A stretch of DNA of 64,000 nt from positions 1,474,216-1,538,215 of the forward strand of contig VXMB01000009.1 in assembly GCA_009841265.1 (NCBI GenBank), read 5' to 3'. Below, in pieces: positions 18,513 through 26,884 of this stretch (position 1 is its first letter; the number at the start of each line of letters is the position of its first letter). Source of the DNA: Gemmatimonadota bacterium. GTDB taxonomy: Bacteria; JAAXHH01. The notes below the pieces were generated by a model. That model did not search any database. It saw only the letters and a program-made list of their open reading frames with translations, and had not been told where the DNA came from. A program made the position numbers and the translations under genes.

Positions 18513-19304
18513 ATGCGGCGCTTATGGAAAGAAATGAATCGAACGCTCCTGATGGCGGGACTGCTTGCAGGTATGATCGGAATCGCATGCAGCGGGACGT
18601 CCGTCGAGGAGGAAGCCACGGTCGTCAGCACCGAGACGATCGGCACCGAGATCGGCCATACGGCGCCGAATTTCGAAGTGTATACCATGGATGGAACGAA
18701 GGTCACCCTGGAGGACTTCCGGGGCCGGCCCCTGTTCGTGAACTTCTGGGCCTGGTGGTGCCCACCCTGCATCAGGGATGCGGAACCCCTGATGAACATC
18801 GCGAAAAAGTACGAGGGACAGATCGACTTTCTCTTCGTCGGTGTGAACAAATTCTACAAGGATGAGCAACCACTCGATCCCACTGAATTCGAGGAAGGAT
18901 TCGGCCCCGGACTGGAAACCTTCAAGCAAGGACTTCAGGCGTCCAGGCTGGTTCGTCCTTCCGACGAATCGGAGAAGAACGATCCGGATAAATTGGCCGG
19001 GATCGCGGCGCGGAACAAGGACGTCATCGCGTACTATATGGACAGCCCATCCTCCCTTTTCGATTTCCGCGGCTACTGGGAACGCCAGTTCCGGGCCAAG
19101 ACCAACCAGCGCTACGGCATTCCCGTCACCTACCTGATCGACAGCGAGGGACGCATTAAGCTGGATGTCCATCCCAACGATCAGCACTGGGACAAGCACG
19201 ACGACATCCTGGAAGACCTGATCGCGGGCAAGGACCTGTCCCACTACGCGGAGCGCTTCCCCATACCACCTAAACACCTGCGCGAGGAGGCGATGGACAA
19301 CTGA
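18513..19304 (+). CDS. TlpA-like thioredoxin-fold lipoprotein
   Basis: Secreted thiol-disulfide protein of 263 residues. The N-terminus is a lipoprotein signal (TLLMAGLLAGMIGIAC, Cys26) and the thioredoxin domain follows with the active site WWCPPC (Cys83, Cys86) in the TlpA/ResA setting VNFWAWWCPPCIRDAEP. The cis-proline segment is GIPVTYLID. Between them is an insertion of about 80 residues (about 115-195) that standard TlpA lacks. ATG 18513 is chosen for its GAGGCG upstream; GTG 18501 and ATG 18534 are in frame. The role is probably a periplasmic reductase for disulfides or cytochrome c maturation. It is directly followed by the restriction cassette. Confidence 0.85.
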   Translation: MRRLWKEMNRTLLMAGLLAGMIGIACSGTSVEEEATVVSTETIGTEIGHTAPNFEVYTMDGTKVTLEDFRGRPLFVNFWAWWCPPCIRDAEPLMNIAKKYEGQIDFLFVGVNKFYKDEQPLDPTEFEEGFGPGLETFKQGLQASRLVRPSDESEKNDPDKLAGIAARNKDVIAYYMDSPSSLFDFRGYWERQFRAKTNQRYGIPVTYLIDSEGRIKLDVHPNDQHWDKHDDILEDLIAGKDLSHYAERFPIPPKHLREEAMDN

Positions 19305-19357
19305 CAAACGTTACACTCAAAAAAAGGAAAGCCTCTGACGATAGTTGCTACAATTCG

Positions 19358-20611
19358 TTGAAGAAAGCCTTGTGCGCAGATCTGGACTTCCACGGAAAGG
19401 TCAGCCAAAACGCAATACATGGTTGGCATCCGTTTCCGGCTAAATTCCCGCCTCAGCTTCCACAGTTCTTCATCAGAAACTTCACAGACGAAAACGCTGT
19501 CGTGCTGGATCCTATGTTTGGCTCCGGGACTACGCTAGTGGAAGCCTTGCAGCTAGGCCGTCGTGCCATCGGCTGTGATATCGATCCGTTGTCGCAGTTG
19601 ATTATGTCCGCCAAGCTCAGCCATCACAACGCGGTCGATGCGTTATCGACAGGACACCGGATCGTTGAAGGAGCAAAGCGCTTTTACTGGGAACGGAAAG
19701 GCGAACTGCAACGAGCGCTGAATCAGCGTTTTGACGAAAAAACACGATCTTTTATAGATTACTGGTTTCTACCACAACAACAACTTGAGTTAGTCGCAAT
19801 ACAGAGAAGTATCGAGTCAACCTCCCCGCAAGACATGAAGTTGTTTTTCCAGGTCGTGTTCTCCTCTACTATTATCGCCAAGTCCGGCGGTGTCTCACTG
19901 GCGCGTGATCTGGCTCATACAAGACCTCACAGGGACAACGAGAAAAGCCCCAATTCCGCATTTGTCGAATTTACCAAAAGATTAAAAAACAACGTGGTCG
20001 CATTTACAGGCACTTCGCAAATGAGAAACATCGCCGAAATCCGGTCTGCGAGCGCCAACAAAACAGGTTTGCCGACTTCAAGCGTCGATCTGATCGTAAC
20101 TTCACCCCCGTATGCGAATAACGCGATCGACTACATGAGGGCGCATAAGTTCGCGCTCGTCTGGTTTGGCTGGAAACTGGATGAGCTTACCTCTATTCGT
20201 GCTCAATACCTTGGCCACGATACTACCCGTGGAGCAGAGGATAGTCGTTTGCCGAATCAATGTGAAAGGGTTCTTGGTAAACTGGCTGAACTCGACGCTA
20301 GGAAAGCCACGGTGTTACGCAGGTATTTCAACGATATGTCGGCGGTAATCGAGGAAATGCACCGAGTATTGAAATCGGGAAAACCCGCCATCGTAGTGGT
20401 CGGAACGTCTCAACTTCGGGGCATAGACGTCGAAACACAGAAAGGATTGGCTGCGATCGGTGAAAGCGCTGGATTCAAACTTGCGGGAATCGGGGTTCGC
20501 AGACTCGATCGTGACAGACGTATGATGCCTGCCCGATGGAACAAAGACAAGCATTCGCAAATCGAGTCGCGGATGCACGAAGAACACGTTATCGGCTTGG
20601 TAAAATCATGA
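19358..20611 (+). CDS. Site-specific amino-DNA methyltransferase (SPPY type) of a type II R-M system
   Basis: Methyltransferase of 417 residues from a TTG start; no ATG or GTG lies upstream in frame. The AdoMet motif I is DPMFGSGTT (51-59) and the catalytic motif IV is TSPPY (about 248), the form typical of N4-cytosine methylases (N6-adenine usually has NPPY/DPPY). HGWHPFPAKFPPQL near the N-terminus is common in this methylase group. It overlaps the endonuclease start by 4 bp (ATGA), so the two are coupled. The gene is visibly AT-richer than its surroundings, a sign of recent transfer. It should protect the endonuclease target, inferred to be GCCGGC. Confidence 0.9.
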   Translation: MKKALCADLDFHGKVSQNAIHGWHPFPAKFPPQLPQFFIRNFTDENAVVLDPMFGSGTTLVEALQLGRRAIGCDIDPLSQLIMSAKLSHHNAVDALSTGHRIVEGAKRFYWERKGELQRALNQRFDEKTRSFIDYWFLPQQQLELVAIQRSIESTSPQDMKLFFQVVFSSTIIAKSGGVSLARDLAHTRPHRDNEKSPNSAFVEFTKRLKNNVVAFTGTSQMRNIAEIRSASANKTGLPTSSVDLIVTSPPYANNAIDYMRAHKFALVWFGWKLDELTSIRAQYLGHDTTRGAEDSRLPNQCERVLGKLAELDARKATVLRRYFNDMSAVIEEMHRVLKSGKPAIVVVGTSQLRGIDVETQKGLAAIGESAGFKLAGIGVRRLDRDRRMMPARWNKDKHSQIESRMHEEHVIGLVKS

Positions 20612-21447
20612 CTCAAGGCGACATTGAAAGGCTGAGGCACTCGTATCACAGGTCGATATTCGAAGAGGTTTTGCGAAAAGGAGAATCCGGCGCTCCCAAT
20701 AATGCGGACAGCGCAAGCGCAACAAGTGTCAGAATCAGTAATGGGATAATCGATCGGATAGGATTTGATGTGAGTAGCGAGGGCCTTGCCGGTCAAACAG
20801 CTGGAAGTCGTTTTGAGTCATTAACCCGGGATTTCTTACGTGAAGCCTTCAAGTTACTCCAACATATTCGTCCCGGTGACTGGGTATTTGCCTTGGGTGG
20901 AAACATCCGTGATTACGAGCAATATAGCCATTTATCCGAGATCAGAAATGCAGTCAGGCAAAACAAGGAGTTACGAATTGTGTTCGGAGACTACATCGTT
21001 ACTCCGGATATCACCGTGTGCCGCAAACCTGTCAGTGACGAAGAAATCAACAGATTCGGGGACGTGCTGAGCGATGATGAAATCGCGCTCTATACTCCGT
21101 TGCGCTATTTAAACTCCCAAGTCGAGATTCTTCACGCGAGTGTTTCCTGTAAATGGACCATTCGCAGCGATCGTTCACAGAACGCTCGAACCGAAGGACT
21201 GAATCTGATCCGCAACCGCAAAGGGAAGACACCCCACATCGTAGTCGTTACTGGTGAACCTTTACCCGCTCGGATCGCCTCTTTGGCTTTTGGCACCGGT
21301 GATATCGATTGCGTATATCATTTCGCACTACGCGAATTGATCGATTCGGCGACGGAAAGCGAATCAGATACAGATTTGCTGAACACGTTAGTTGCGGGCA
21401 GACGTCTGCGCGACATCAGCGATTTGCCTTTCGACCTGGCAACGTGA
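20608..21447 (+). CDS. Type II restriction endonuclease, NgoMIV family
   Basis: Endonuclease of 279 residues, close in length to NgoMIV (286). The active-site residues of NgoMIV fall at matching places: E70 (in SRFESL), D134 (in VTPDITV), the SCK motif with K182 (HASVSCKWTIRSDR) and E196 (NARTEGLNL). Long stretches such as HIRPGDW and DCVYHFAL, plus the C-terminal DISDLPFDLA, also match that family. NgoMIV cuts GCCGGC, so that is the predicted target; it needs testing. ATG 20608 overlaps the methylase stop; an upstream in-frame ATG at 20536 would lie inside the methylase gene. AT-rich relative to neighbours. Its end overlaps the apparent frame of the metalloprotease. Confidence 0.93.
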   Translation: MTQGDIERLRHSYHRSIFEEVLRKGESGAPNNADSASATSVRISNGIIDRIGFDVSSEGLAGQTAGSRFESLTRDFLREAFKLLQHIRPGDWVFALGGNIRDYEQYSHLSEIRNAVRQNKELRIVFGDYIVTPDITVCRKPVSDEEINRFGDVLSDDEIALYTPLRYLNSQVEILHASVSCKWTIRSDRSQNARTEGLNLIRNRKGKTPHIVVVTGEPLPARIASLAFGTGDIDCVYHFALRELIDSATESESDTDLLNTLVAGRRLRDISDLPFDLAT

Positions 21448-23266
21448 CCTCGGCAATACAACCGGACGGACAACCATTCCGACTTTCTTCCGAATACTTG
21501 TCAGTCTCGCCATTCTGTTTTCGGGTAACTACGCCTTCGCCCAGGAACCTCCCAGACCGCTTTGCGGTACGCTGCATCTCCATCCCTTCGTCCAACCGCC
21601 GGAGGGCGGGCTCGCCGCCCGGGCCCACCGGCCCGAACAGTTCGGCCCGGGCCGGCCAACCGTACCCGGCGAAGAGGACCGCACGAACAACCTCGGACAT
21701 ACCTATACGGCCGAGCCCGAATTCTACGTCAGTCCCGGCGGCCACTTCAAGATCTGGTACGTCACCACGACGGAAGACCGGCCTGGTGCGGGCTGGCCGG
21801 AACTGGAAGACGGCGCTGACGGCGCCGTTCCCGAGTATGTCCGGCACTGCGCGGTATTCCTGGACGAATCCCGCCGCGTCATCGTGGAAGAACTGGGTTA
21901 CCGTCCGCCGCCCGTGGACTACGATCATCACGATCGATACGCGGCGATGGATGCGGACGATGGCGGGGACGGGCTATACGACGTCTATATAACCGATCTC
22001 CCGAGTCAGTTCAGTGGTTATACCCGTCCGGAGGCAGTCACGACCGGGGCGGCCCTTCCTTCATACATCGTCGTGGACAACGACTACGCCGAGTCCCGGA
22101 GGACGGTGGAGAAGGCCCTGGACCTGCTGCGGATCACCGTCGCCCACGAGTACTTCCACGCCGTGCAGTTCGGCTACGACGCGGGGGAGGAGGCTTTCTG
22201 GCTGGAACAGAGTGCCGTGTGGATGGAGGAGCAGGTCTACGACGAGGTCGACGACTACCTGACCTACCTGCCTACGTTCAGCGGCTTCCTGACGGAGCCA
22301 TGGATCTCGCTTGATACCTCGAACGGGGAGCACGAGTACGCGGGCGTGCTCTGGCCGCTGTACCTGCAAAAGCGGCACGACCGGGACCTGATCCGCAAAA
22401 TCTGGGAACGGACCAGGACGAGCCGGGCGCTGGATGCCATCGACGGGGAACTGCGCAGCGTCGGCAGCGATCTGAAATCCGCCTTCCAGGAGTTCACCAC
22501 GTGGAACGTCTTCACCGGAGACCGTGCCAATGCGGACCTGTTCCATGAAGAAGGCGCCGCCTGGCCCCAGGTCGAGCTGGGTGGTTTGCATGAACCCGAT
22601 CTCCCGGGCGCATCGGGCACGTACCTTTTCGACGGTCCCCGGATCCCCGCACACGAGTATCCGGACCACCTCGCCGCGAACTACATACGCTTCGTACCGG
22701 ATCCCTCGCTTTCCGGCGGGCTGCGCATCGATTTCACGGGCATATCCGGGGAGTGGGGCGTTTCCGTGGCGGCCAGCGGCGATGTCGACACGGTGATGAC
22801 GGTCCCCGCGACCCGGGGAGGCGTAACCATCGAGGTACCTGACTGGACGCGGTTCGAGACCGTCATGCTCGTAGTGGCGTCCCTCGATCGTACCGGAGAC
22901 GGTTTCGAGTACGCTTACACGGCGGCCTTCGATCCCGGTCTTACGGGCGACGACCAGTCTGGCCGGCCGATCGCCGCGTCCCTCACCACCTATCCGAATC
23001 CCTACTACCTGAGCAGCGGGCCCGCCACCGTCCGATACGAAGTCGGCCGGCCGGGGGAGGTTCAGCTCACCCTGTACAACGTTATGGGCCGGAAGGTCCG
23101 CACGCTGGTGGACGGCAACCATGAAGAAGGCACGTTCACCACCACGTGGGACGGGAAGGACGATGGGGGAAGAAGGGTGGCCAGCGGGGTCTATCTGTGC
23201 CGGATGACGACCGGAGGGACGGCGGAGCGTATCGAGGTAACGCGCAAGCTGCTGTTCCTAAAATAG
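21392..23266 (+). CDS. Secreted putative zinc metalloprotease with FlgD-like C-terminal domain; start codon probably lost
   Basis: Secreted protein resembling the MXAN_6640-type putative metalloproteases. A signal peptide is evident at RILVSLAILFSGNYAFA. The zinc motif HEYFH (HExxH) sits in ITVAHEYFHAVQFGYD with a downstream acidic WMEE stretch, then a beta-rich region. The last 90 residues are a FlgD-type Ig domain (YPNPY...GRKVRTL...WDGKDDGGRRVASGVY) often used for outer-surface sorting in FCB bacteria. No ATG, GTG or TTG lies between the in-frame TTG at 21392, deep inside the endonuclease gene, and the signal peptide; only ATT 21476 sits in the right place. The true start is therefore uncertain. 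Its 3' end overlaps convergent miaA by 9 bp. Confidence 0.8.
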   Translation: MRADVCATSAICLSTWQRDLGNTTGRTTIPTFFRILVSLAILFSGNYAFAQEPPRPLCGTLHLHPFVQPPEGGLAARAHRPEQFGPGRPTVPGEEDRTNNLGHTYTAEPEFYVSPGGHFKIWYVTTTEDRPGAGWPELEDGADGAVPEYVRHCAVFLDESRRVIVEELGYRPPPVDYDHHDRYAAMDADDGGDGLYDVYITDLPSQFSGYTRPEAVTTGAALPSYIVVDNDYAESRRTVEKALDLLRITVAHEYFHAVQFGYDAGEEAFWLEQSAVWMEEQVYDEVDDYLTYLPTFSGFLTEPWISLDTSNGEHEYAGVLWPLYLQKRHDRDLIRKIWERTRTSRALDAIDGELRSVGSDLKSAFQEFTTWNVFTGDRANADLFHEEGAAWPQVELGGLHEPDLPGASGTYLFDGPRIPAHEYPDHLAANYIRFVPDPSLSGGLRIDFTGISGEWGVSVAASGDVDTVMTVPATRGGVTIEVPDWTRFETVMLVVASLDRTGDGFEYAYTAAFDPGLTGDDQSGRPIAASLTTYPNPYYLSSGPATVRYEVGRPGEVQLTLYNVMGRKVRTLVDGNHEEGTFTTTWDGKDDGGRRVASGVYLCRMTTGGTAERIEVTRKLLFLK

Positions 23267-24223
23267 AAGATCCGGGAAGGACCGGATGATCTTCTCGCAG
23301 GTAGCGGCCGGATCTTCCCCTTCCTCCACGGTGACCCATTCGATGTTCCCGGTCTGCCTGAACCAGGTCAGTTGGCGCTTCGCGTACTGCCGGGACCGCT
23401 GCTGAATGGTCGAAACCGCATCTTCCAAGTCCAGCTCGCTCCCGGTGTACCGCAGCATTTCCGCGTAACCAAACGTCGACATGGTATGGGTCCCGGGACC
23501 ATACCCCCGATCCATCAGGGCGCGGACCTCCGCTTCGAGACCCGATTCGATCATTTTCTCGACCCTGGCGTCGATGCGCGCATAGAGTGCGGCGCGGTCG
23601 CGGCGCAACCCGACCAGACGCGTTCCGCGGGATCGAGACTGAACGGATCTTTCGAACCAGGACGTCAGGGTCGCACCCGTCGCATCGTGGACCTCCAGCG
23701 CCCTTTCGATACGTTGCCGGTCGTTCACATGGATACGCACGGCGGACGCCGGATCGACAGCGCTCAGCCGTTCATGGAGCGCGTCGGTGGACGCCGATTG
23801 GTATCCTTCCGCAAGACGTTGTCTGAGTGCCCGCGGGATCTCCGGCGCGTCGAACAGTCCGCCGGCAAGCGCCTTGATGTACAGCCCCGCACCGCCGACC
23901 ACGAGGGCCGGCACCTCCCTGGCCGCAAGGTCCTGGATCGCTTCCCGGGCAAGGCGGCCGTATTCGCCGGCGCTGAACCGCACGTCCGGATCGACCACGT
24001 CGATGAGGTGATGGGGGGCCGCGGCCTGCTCTTCCGCGGTGGGCTTGGCTGTACCGATATCCATGTACCGGTAGACCTGGCGGGAATCGGCCGAGATGAT
24101 TTCCGCACCGAAGCGCCGGGCCAGCTCAATACCCACGGCGGTCTTGCCTACGCCGGTGGGACCCACGAGAACCGGTATGGGGCGGCTATCGGCGGCACCG
24201 GATGCCATCGGACGGAAGGTCAC
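23258..24223 (-). CDS. miaA: tRNA dimethylallyltransferase MiaA
   Basis: Enzyme of 321 residues that transfers a dimethylallyl group to N6 of A37 in tRNAs reading UNN codons. Visible motifs: P-loop GPTGVGKTA (about 21-29), the substrate-binding DSRQVYRYMDIGTAKP, VGGAGLYIKAL, and the C-terminal QYAKRQLTWFR. The GTG start at 24223 forms a GTGA overlap with the stop of the preceding deacetylase gene, suggesting coupled translation; ATG 24208 is an alternative. Length is normal. Confidence 0.97.
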   Translation of the reverse strand: MTFRPMASGAADSRPIPVLVGPTGVGKTAVGIELARRFGAEIISADSRQVYRYMDIGTAKPTAEEQAAAPHHLIDVVDPDVRFSAGEYGRLAREAIQDLAAREVPALVVGGAGLYIKALAGGLFDAPEIPRALRQRLAEGYQSASTDALHERLSAVDPASAVRIHVNDRQRIERALEVHDATGATLTSWFERSVQSRSRGTRLVGLRRDRAALYARIDARVEKMIESGLEAEVRALMDRGYGPGTHTMSTFGYAEMLRYTGSELDLEDAVSTIQQRSRQYAKRQLTWFRQTGNIEWVTVEEGEDPAATCEKIIRSFPDLLF

Positions 24224-24990
24224 GAGTCGTTCCCGGCGCGTTCCGCGGTGGAACGCCAGTCGCGAATCGCCCGGGCGACGGCGACGACGGGGGCGGTCCA
24301 GATGCGGTCACGGTGTTCCCGGAGATAGCCGCACAGCCCGCTGAAATCGTCTTCCGTCACGGACAGATGCCCTTCCGATATCCCGTGAAAAGTCAAAACG
24401 GCCCACTGTCCCTTATTCATCGCCTCCTCGACCAGACCGATCATCCCGGAGCGGGCCTGGCGCTCCACGGGGAAGGAGTAGAGGTGGTGCAGATCGGCGG
24501 TCAGGGGGTGATTGGCGAAGTCCCCCTTGCCTCGGCCGGCGATATGATGACGGGCTACGACCGGAACGTAACTCCGGCGGCCCGGTCCCTCGCCCACGTG
24601 GGCATGGTAACAGGGATAGCAGAAGGTGAAATCCACCTGTCCCGGGATGGCTTCGGCGATGCGCCGCCTGCCCTCGCCGATCTCCCACTCCATGTCGTCG
24701 AGGGTCATCGTCTCCAGGCAGTCCGTGCGGGTCTCTTTGAACGCGCAGGAACAGGGGTGGTTGACCGTATGGTTGCCGACCTCGTGTCCGGCGTCCGCCA
24801 CGGTCTTCCACGGCGCGAGCAGGCCGTGCCAGTCGGGTCCGCGGGGATTGACGTAAAACGTGCCGTGAAGACCGTTTTCGGCCAGTATCGGGAGGGCCCG
24901 GTCGAGCTGGGACGGCATCCCGTCGTCGAAGGTCAGGGAGACGGCGCCTTCGCATCCTTCCCACCAGGGCTGGGGGTGCCCTTCGGTCAT
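24220..24990 (-). CDS. Polysaccharide deacetylase (NodB-like) family protein
   Basis: Carbohydrate esterase family 4-like fold of about 256 residues with no signal peptide. Motif 1 LTFDDG (catalytic Asp and first metal Asp) and motif 2 GNHTVNH (two metal-binding His) are intact; FTFCYPCYH occupies the place of the usual RxPY motif 3 with changes; LTFHGI supplies a late His motif. It probably removes N-acetyl or similar groups from a sugar polymer or small conjugate; lack of a signal suggests a cytoplasmic substrate. ATG 24990 has AGGCGG upstream; ATG 25008 is also possible. The stop overlaps miaA by 4 bp. Confidence 0.85.
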   Translation of the reverse strand: MTEGHPQPWWEGCEGAVSLTFDDGMPSQLDRALPILAENGLHGTFYVNPRGPDWHGLLAPWKTVADAGHEVGNHTVNHPCSCAFKETRTDCLETMTLDDMEWEIGEGRRRIAEAIPGQVDFTFCYPCYHAHVGEGPGRRSYVPVVARHHIAGRGKGDFANHPLTADLHHLYSFPVERQARSGMIGLVEEAMNKGQWAVLTFHGISEGHLSVTEDDFSGLCGYLREHRDRIWTAPVVAVARAIRDWRSTAERAGNDS

Positions 24991-25123
24991 GGAGAATCCG
25001 CCTTTCATTCATCTTGATTGTATGCCTTGCGCTCCGTATAATATACCATAACCGGTGCCCGGCACCCTGTCAATTTCCCATTAACCGACTTCCTGTTACA
25101 CATACCATAGAAAGTACCACGCG

Positions 25124-26470
25124 ATGACCTACGGCGACCGTGACCAACTGCTGAGGGACGACGCATACCTGATCCATCCCCTTCAGCACCGCGACGATCA
25201 TGACGAGCCCCTGATCTGCGTGCGCGCCGAGGGCTCCACACTCTTCGACATCGAGGGCAACCGCTACCTCGACGGGCTTTCGAGCCTCTGGAACGTAAAT
25301 GTCGGCCACGGCCGGCGCGAGCTGGCGGCCGCCGCCGCGGACCAGATCGAGGAACTGGGGTTCTTTTCCTGCTACGCGGGGGCGACGAATATCCCGGCCA
25401 TACGCCTGGCCAGCCGCCTGAAGGAACGGGCGCCGGGCGCGCTGAACCATACTTTTTTCACGTCCGGCGGCGCCGTATCCAACGACAGCGCGATCAAGAC
25501 GGCGCGGTATTTCTGGCAACGGGCCGGCCGGCCGGACAAGACCGGGATCATATCCAGGAGACATGCCTACCACGGCGTGACCATAGGCGCCATGAACGCC
25601 ACCGGCCTGGAAGCCTACTGGGAGGACTTCGGATCCAGCCTGCCCGGATTCGTCCATATCGACGCGCCCTATCCCTATCACTACCGGCCCGAGGATCCCG
25701 GGGTGGGATGCGGCGAGGCGAGCGCCCGAGCGCTCGAGGAAGCGATCCTGCGGGAAGGCCCCGACTCGGTGGCCGCCTTCATCGGAGAGCCCGTGCAGGG
25801 CGCGGCGGGCGTCATCGTGCCGCCGGATGACTACTGGCCGAGGGTGCGGGAAATCTGCACGAAGTACGACGTGCTCCTGATCGCCGACGAAGTGATCACC
25901 GGGTTCGGCCGCATCGGCCACTGGTTCGGCGTGTCTTACTGGAATATCGAACCGGACATCATCACCTTCGCCAAGGGCATCACCAGCGGGTACGTTCCGC
26001 TCGGGGGCATTATCGTCTCGGACGAAATACACGACTGCATCCAGAACGCCCCCGGGGACCGGAAATGGAACCACTCCTTCACCTACTCCGGTCACCCGAC
26101 CTGCTGCGCCGTCGGGCTGGCGAATCTCGATCTCCTGGAGCACGATGGCCTTATCGAGCGTAGCAGGATCATGGGCGAAATGCTGATGGACGGCCTGCAA
26201 ACGCTACGGACGCTGCCGCACGTGGGCGACATCCGCGGCATCGGGCTGATGGCCGCCGTGGAGGTTGTGGAAGACCCCGCATCCCGCAAACCCTACGATC
26301 CCGCGTCGAAGATAGGCGGACGCATCGTGAAGAAAATGCTCGAGAACGGTGTCTACACCCGTTGCCGGGGAGACAGCGTCAACTTAGCTCCCCCATTCGT
26401 CGTAACTACCGAAGAGCTGGACCGGATGGTTAATGTAGCCGGAGAGGCCATTGAATCGGTTACGGCCTGA
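25124..26470 (+). CDS. Class III aminotransferase (omega-aminotransferase type)
   Basis: PLP-dependent fold-type I transaminase of 448 residues. Typical segments are FDIEGNRYLDGLSSLWNVNVGH near the N-terminus, HAYHG, the LLIADEVITGFGR stretch (Asp stacking on PLP), and the Schiff-base Lys near residue 284 in TFAKGITSGY. These place it with omega-amino acid:pyruvate or taurine-type transaminases. It heads a plus-strand operon of six genes with gaps of 28, 56, 0, 13 and 44 bp, so its substrate may be an amino-sugar or amino-acid precursor of that pathway. Exact substrate unknown. Confidence 0.93.
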   Translation: MTYGDRDQLLRDDAYLIHPLQHRDDHDEPLICVRAEGSTLFDIEGNRYLDGLSSLWNVNVGHGRRELAAAAADQIEELGFFSCYAGATNIPAIRLASRLKERAPGALNHTFFTSGGAVSNDSAIKTARYFWQRAGRPDKTGIISRRHAYHGVTIGAMNATGLEAYWEDFGSSLPGFVHIDAPYPYHYRPEDPGVGCGEASARALEEAILREGPDSVAAFIGEPVQGAAGVIVPPDDYWPRVREICTKYDVLLIADEVITGFGRIGHWFGVSYWNIEPDIITFAKGITSGYVPLGGIIVSDEIHDCIQNAPGDRKWNHSFTYSGHPTCCAVGLANLDLLEHDGLIERSRIMGEMLMDGLQTLRTLPHVGDIRGIGLMAAVEVVEDPASRKPYDPASKIGGRIVKKMLENGVYTRCRGDSVNLAPPFVVTTEELDRMVNVAGEAIESVTA

Positions 26471-26498
26471 AGAAGACACAGGGACCAGGAGGCGCGCC

Positions 26499-26828
26499 AT
26501 GAAACTCCTCATCGCGATCGTCAACAAAAGGGACATCCAGCATCTTACCGATGCACTGATCGACAACGATTTCCGGTTCACCGAAATCGGCAGCACGGGC
26601 GGATTCCTGCGCGCGGGCAATGTCACCCTGTTGATCGGGGTGGACGACGAGCGCGTGCCTCCCGTGCTCGAACTCATTCAGAATCACTGCCACGCTCGGG
26701 AGGAAGCCATCGACGTCGCGCAGATCGGCACTCATCTCGACGCCCTGGGGCTGGGGGAGGCCGTAACGACCACGGTGGGCGGCGCGCAGGTTTTTATCAT
26801 CCAGGCCGAACGCATGGTCGTGGTCTGA
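26499..26828 (+). CDS. Cyclic-di-AMP receptor-like protein (DarA/PstA family)
   Basis: Small PII-like protein of 109 residues. The pattern KLLIAIVNKRDIQHLTDAL, then FTEIGSTGGFLRAGNVTLLIG, then a loop with HAREEAI and a final AQVFIIQAERM strand is that of the DarA/PstA family, which trimerises and binds cyclic-di-AMP in Firmicutes. ATG 26499 has an AGGAGG ribosome-binding site 7 bp upstream. It sits second in the catabolic operon, 28 bp after the aminotransferase. It may couple the pathway to cyclic-di-AMP; no diadenylate cyclase is in the window. Confidence 0.85.
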   Translation: MKLLIAIVNKRDIQHLTDALIDNDFRFTEIGSTGGFLRAGNVTLLIGVDDERVPPVLELIQNHCHAREEAIDVAQIGTHLDALGLGEAVTTTVGGAQVFIIQAERMVVV

Positions 26829-26884
26829 CTGCGAACCCCTACACATGTCCGGGCTGTCCGGACTGACGGAACAGGAGCACAGCG

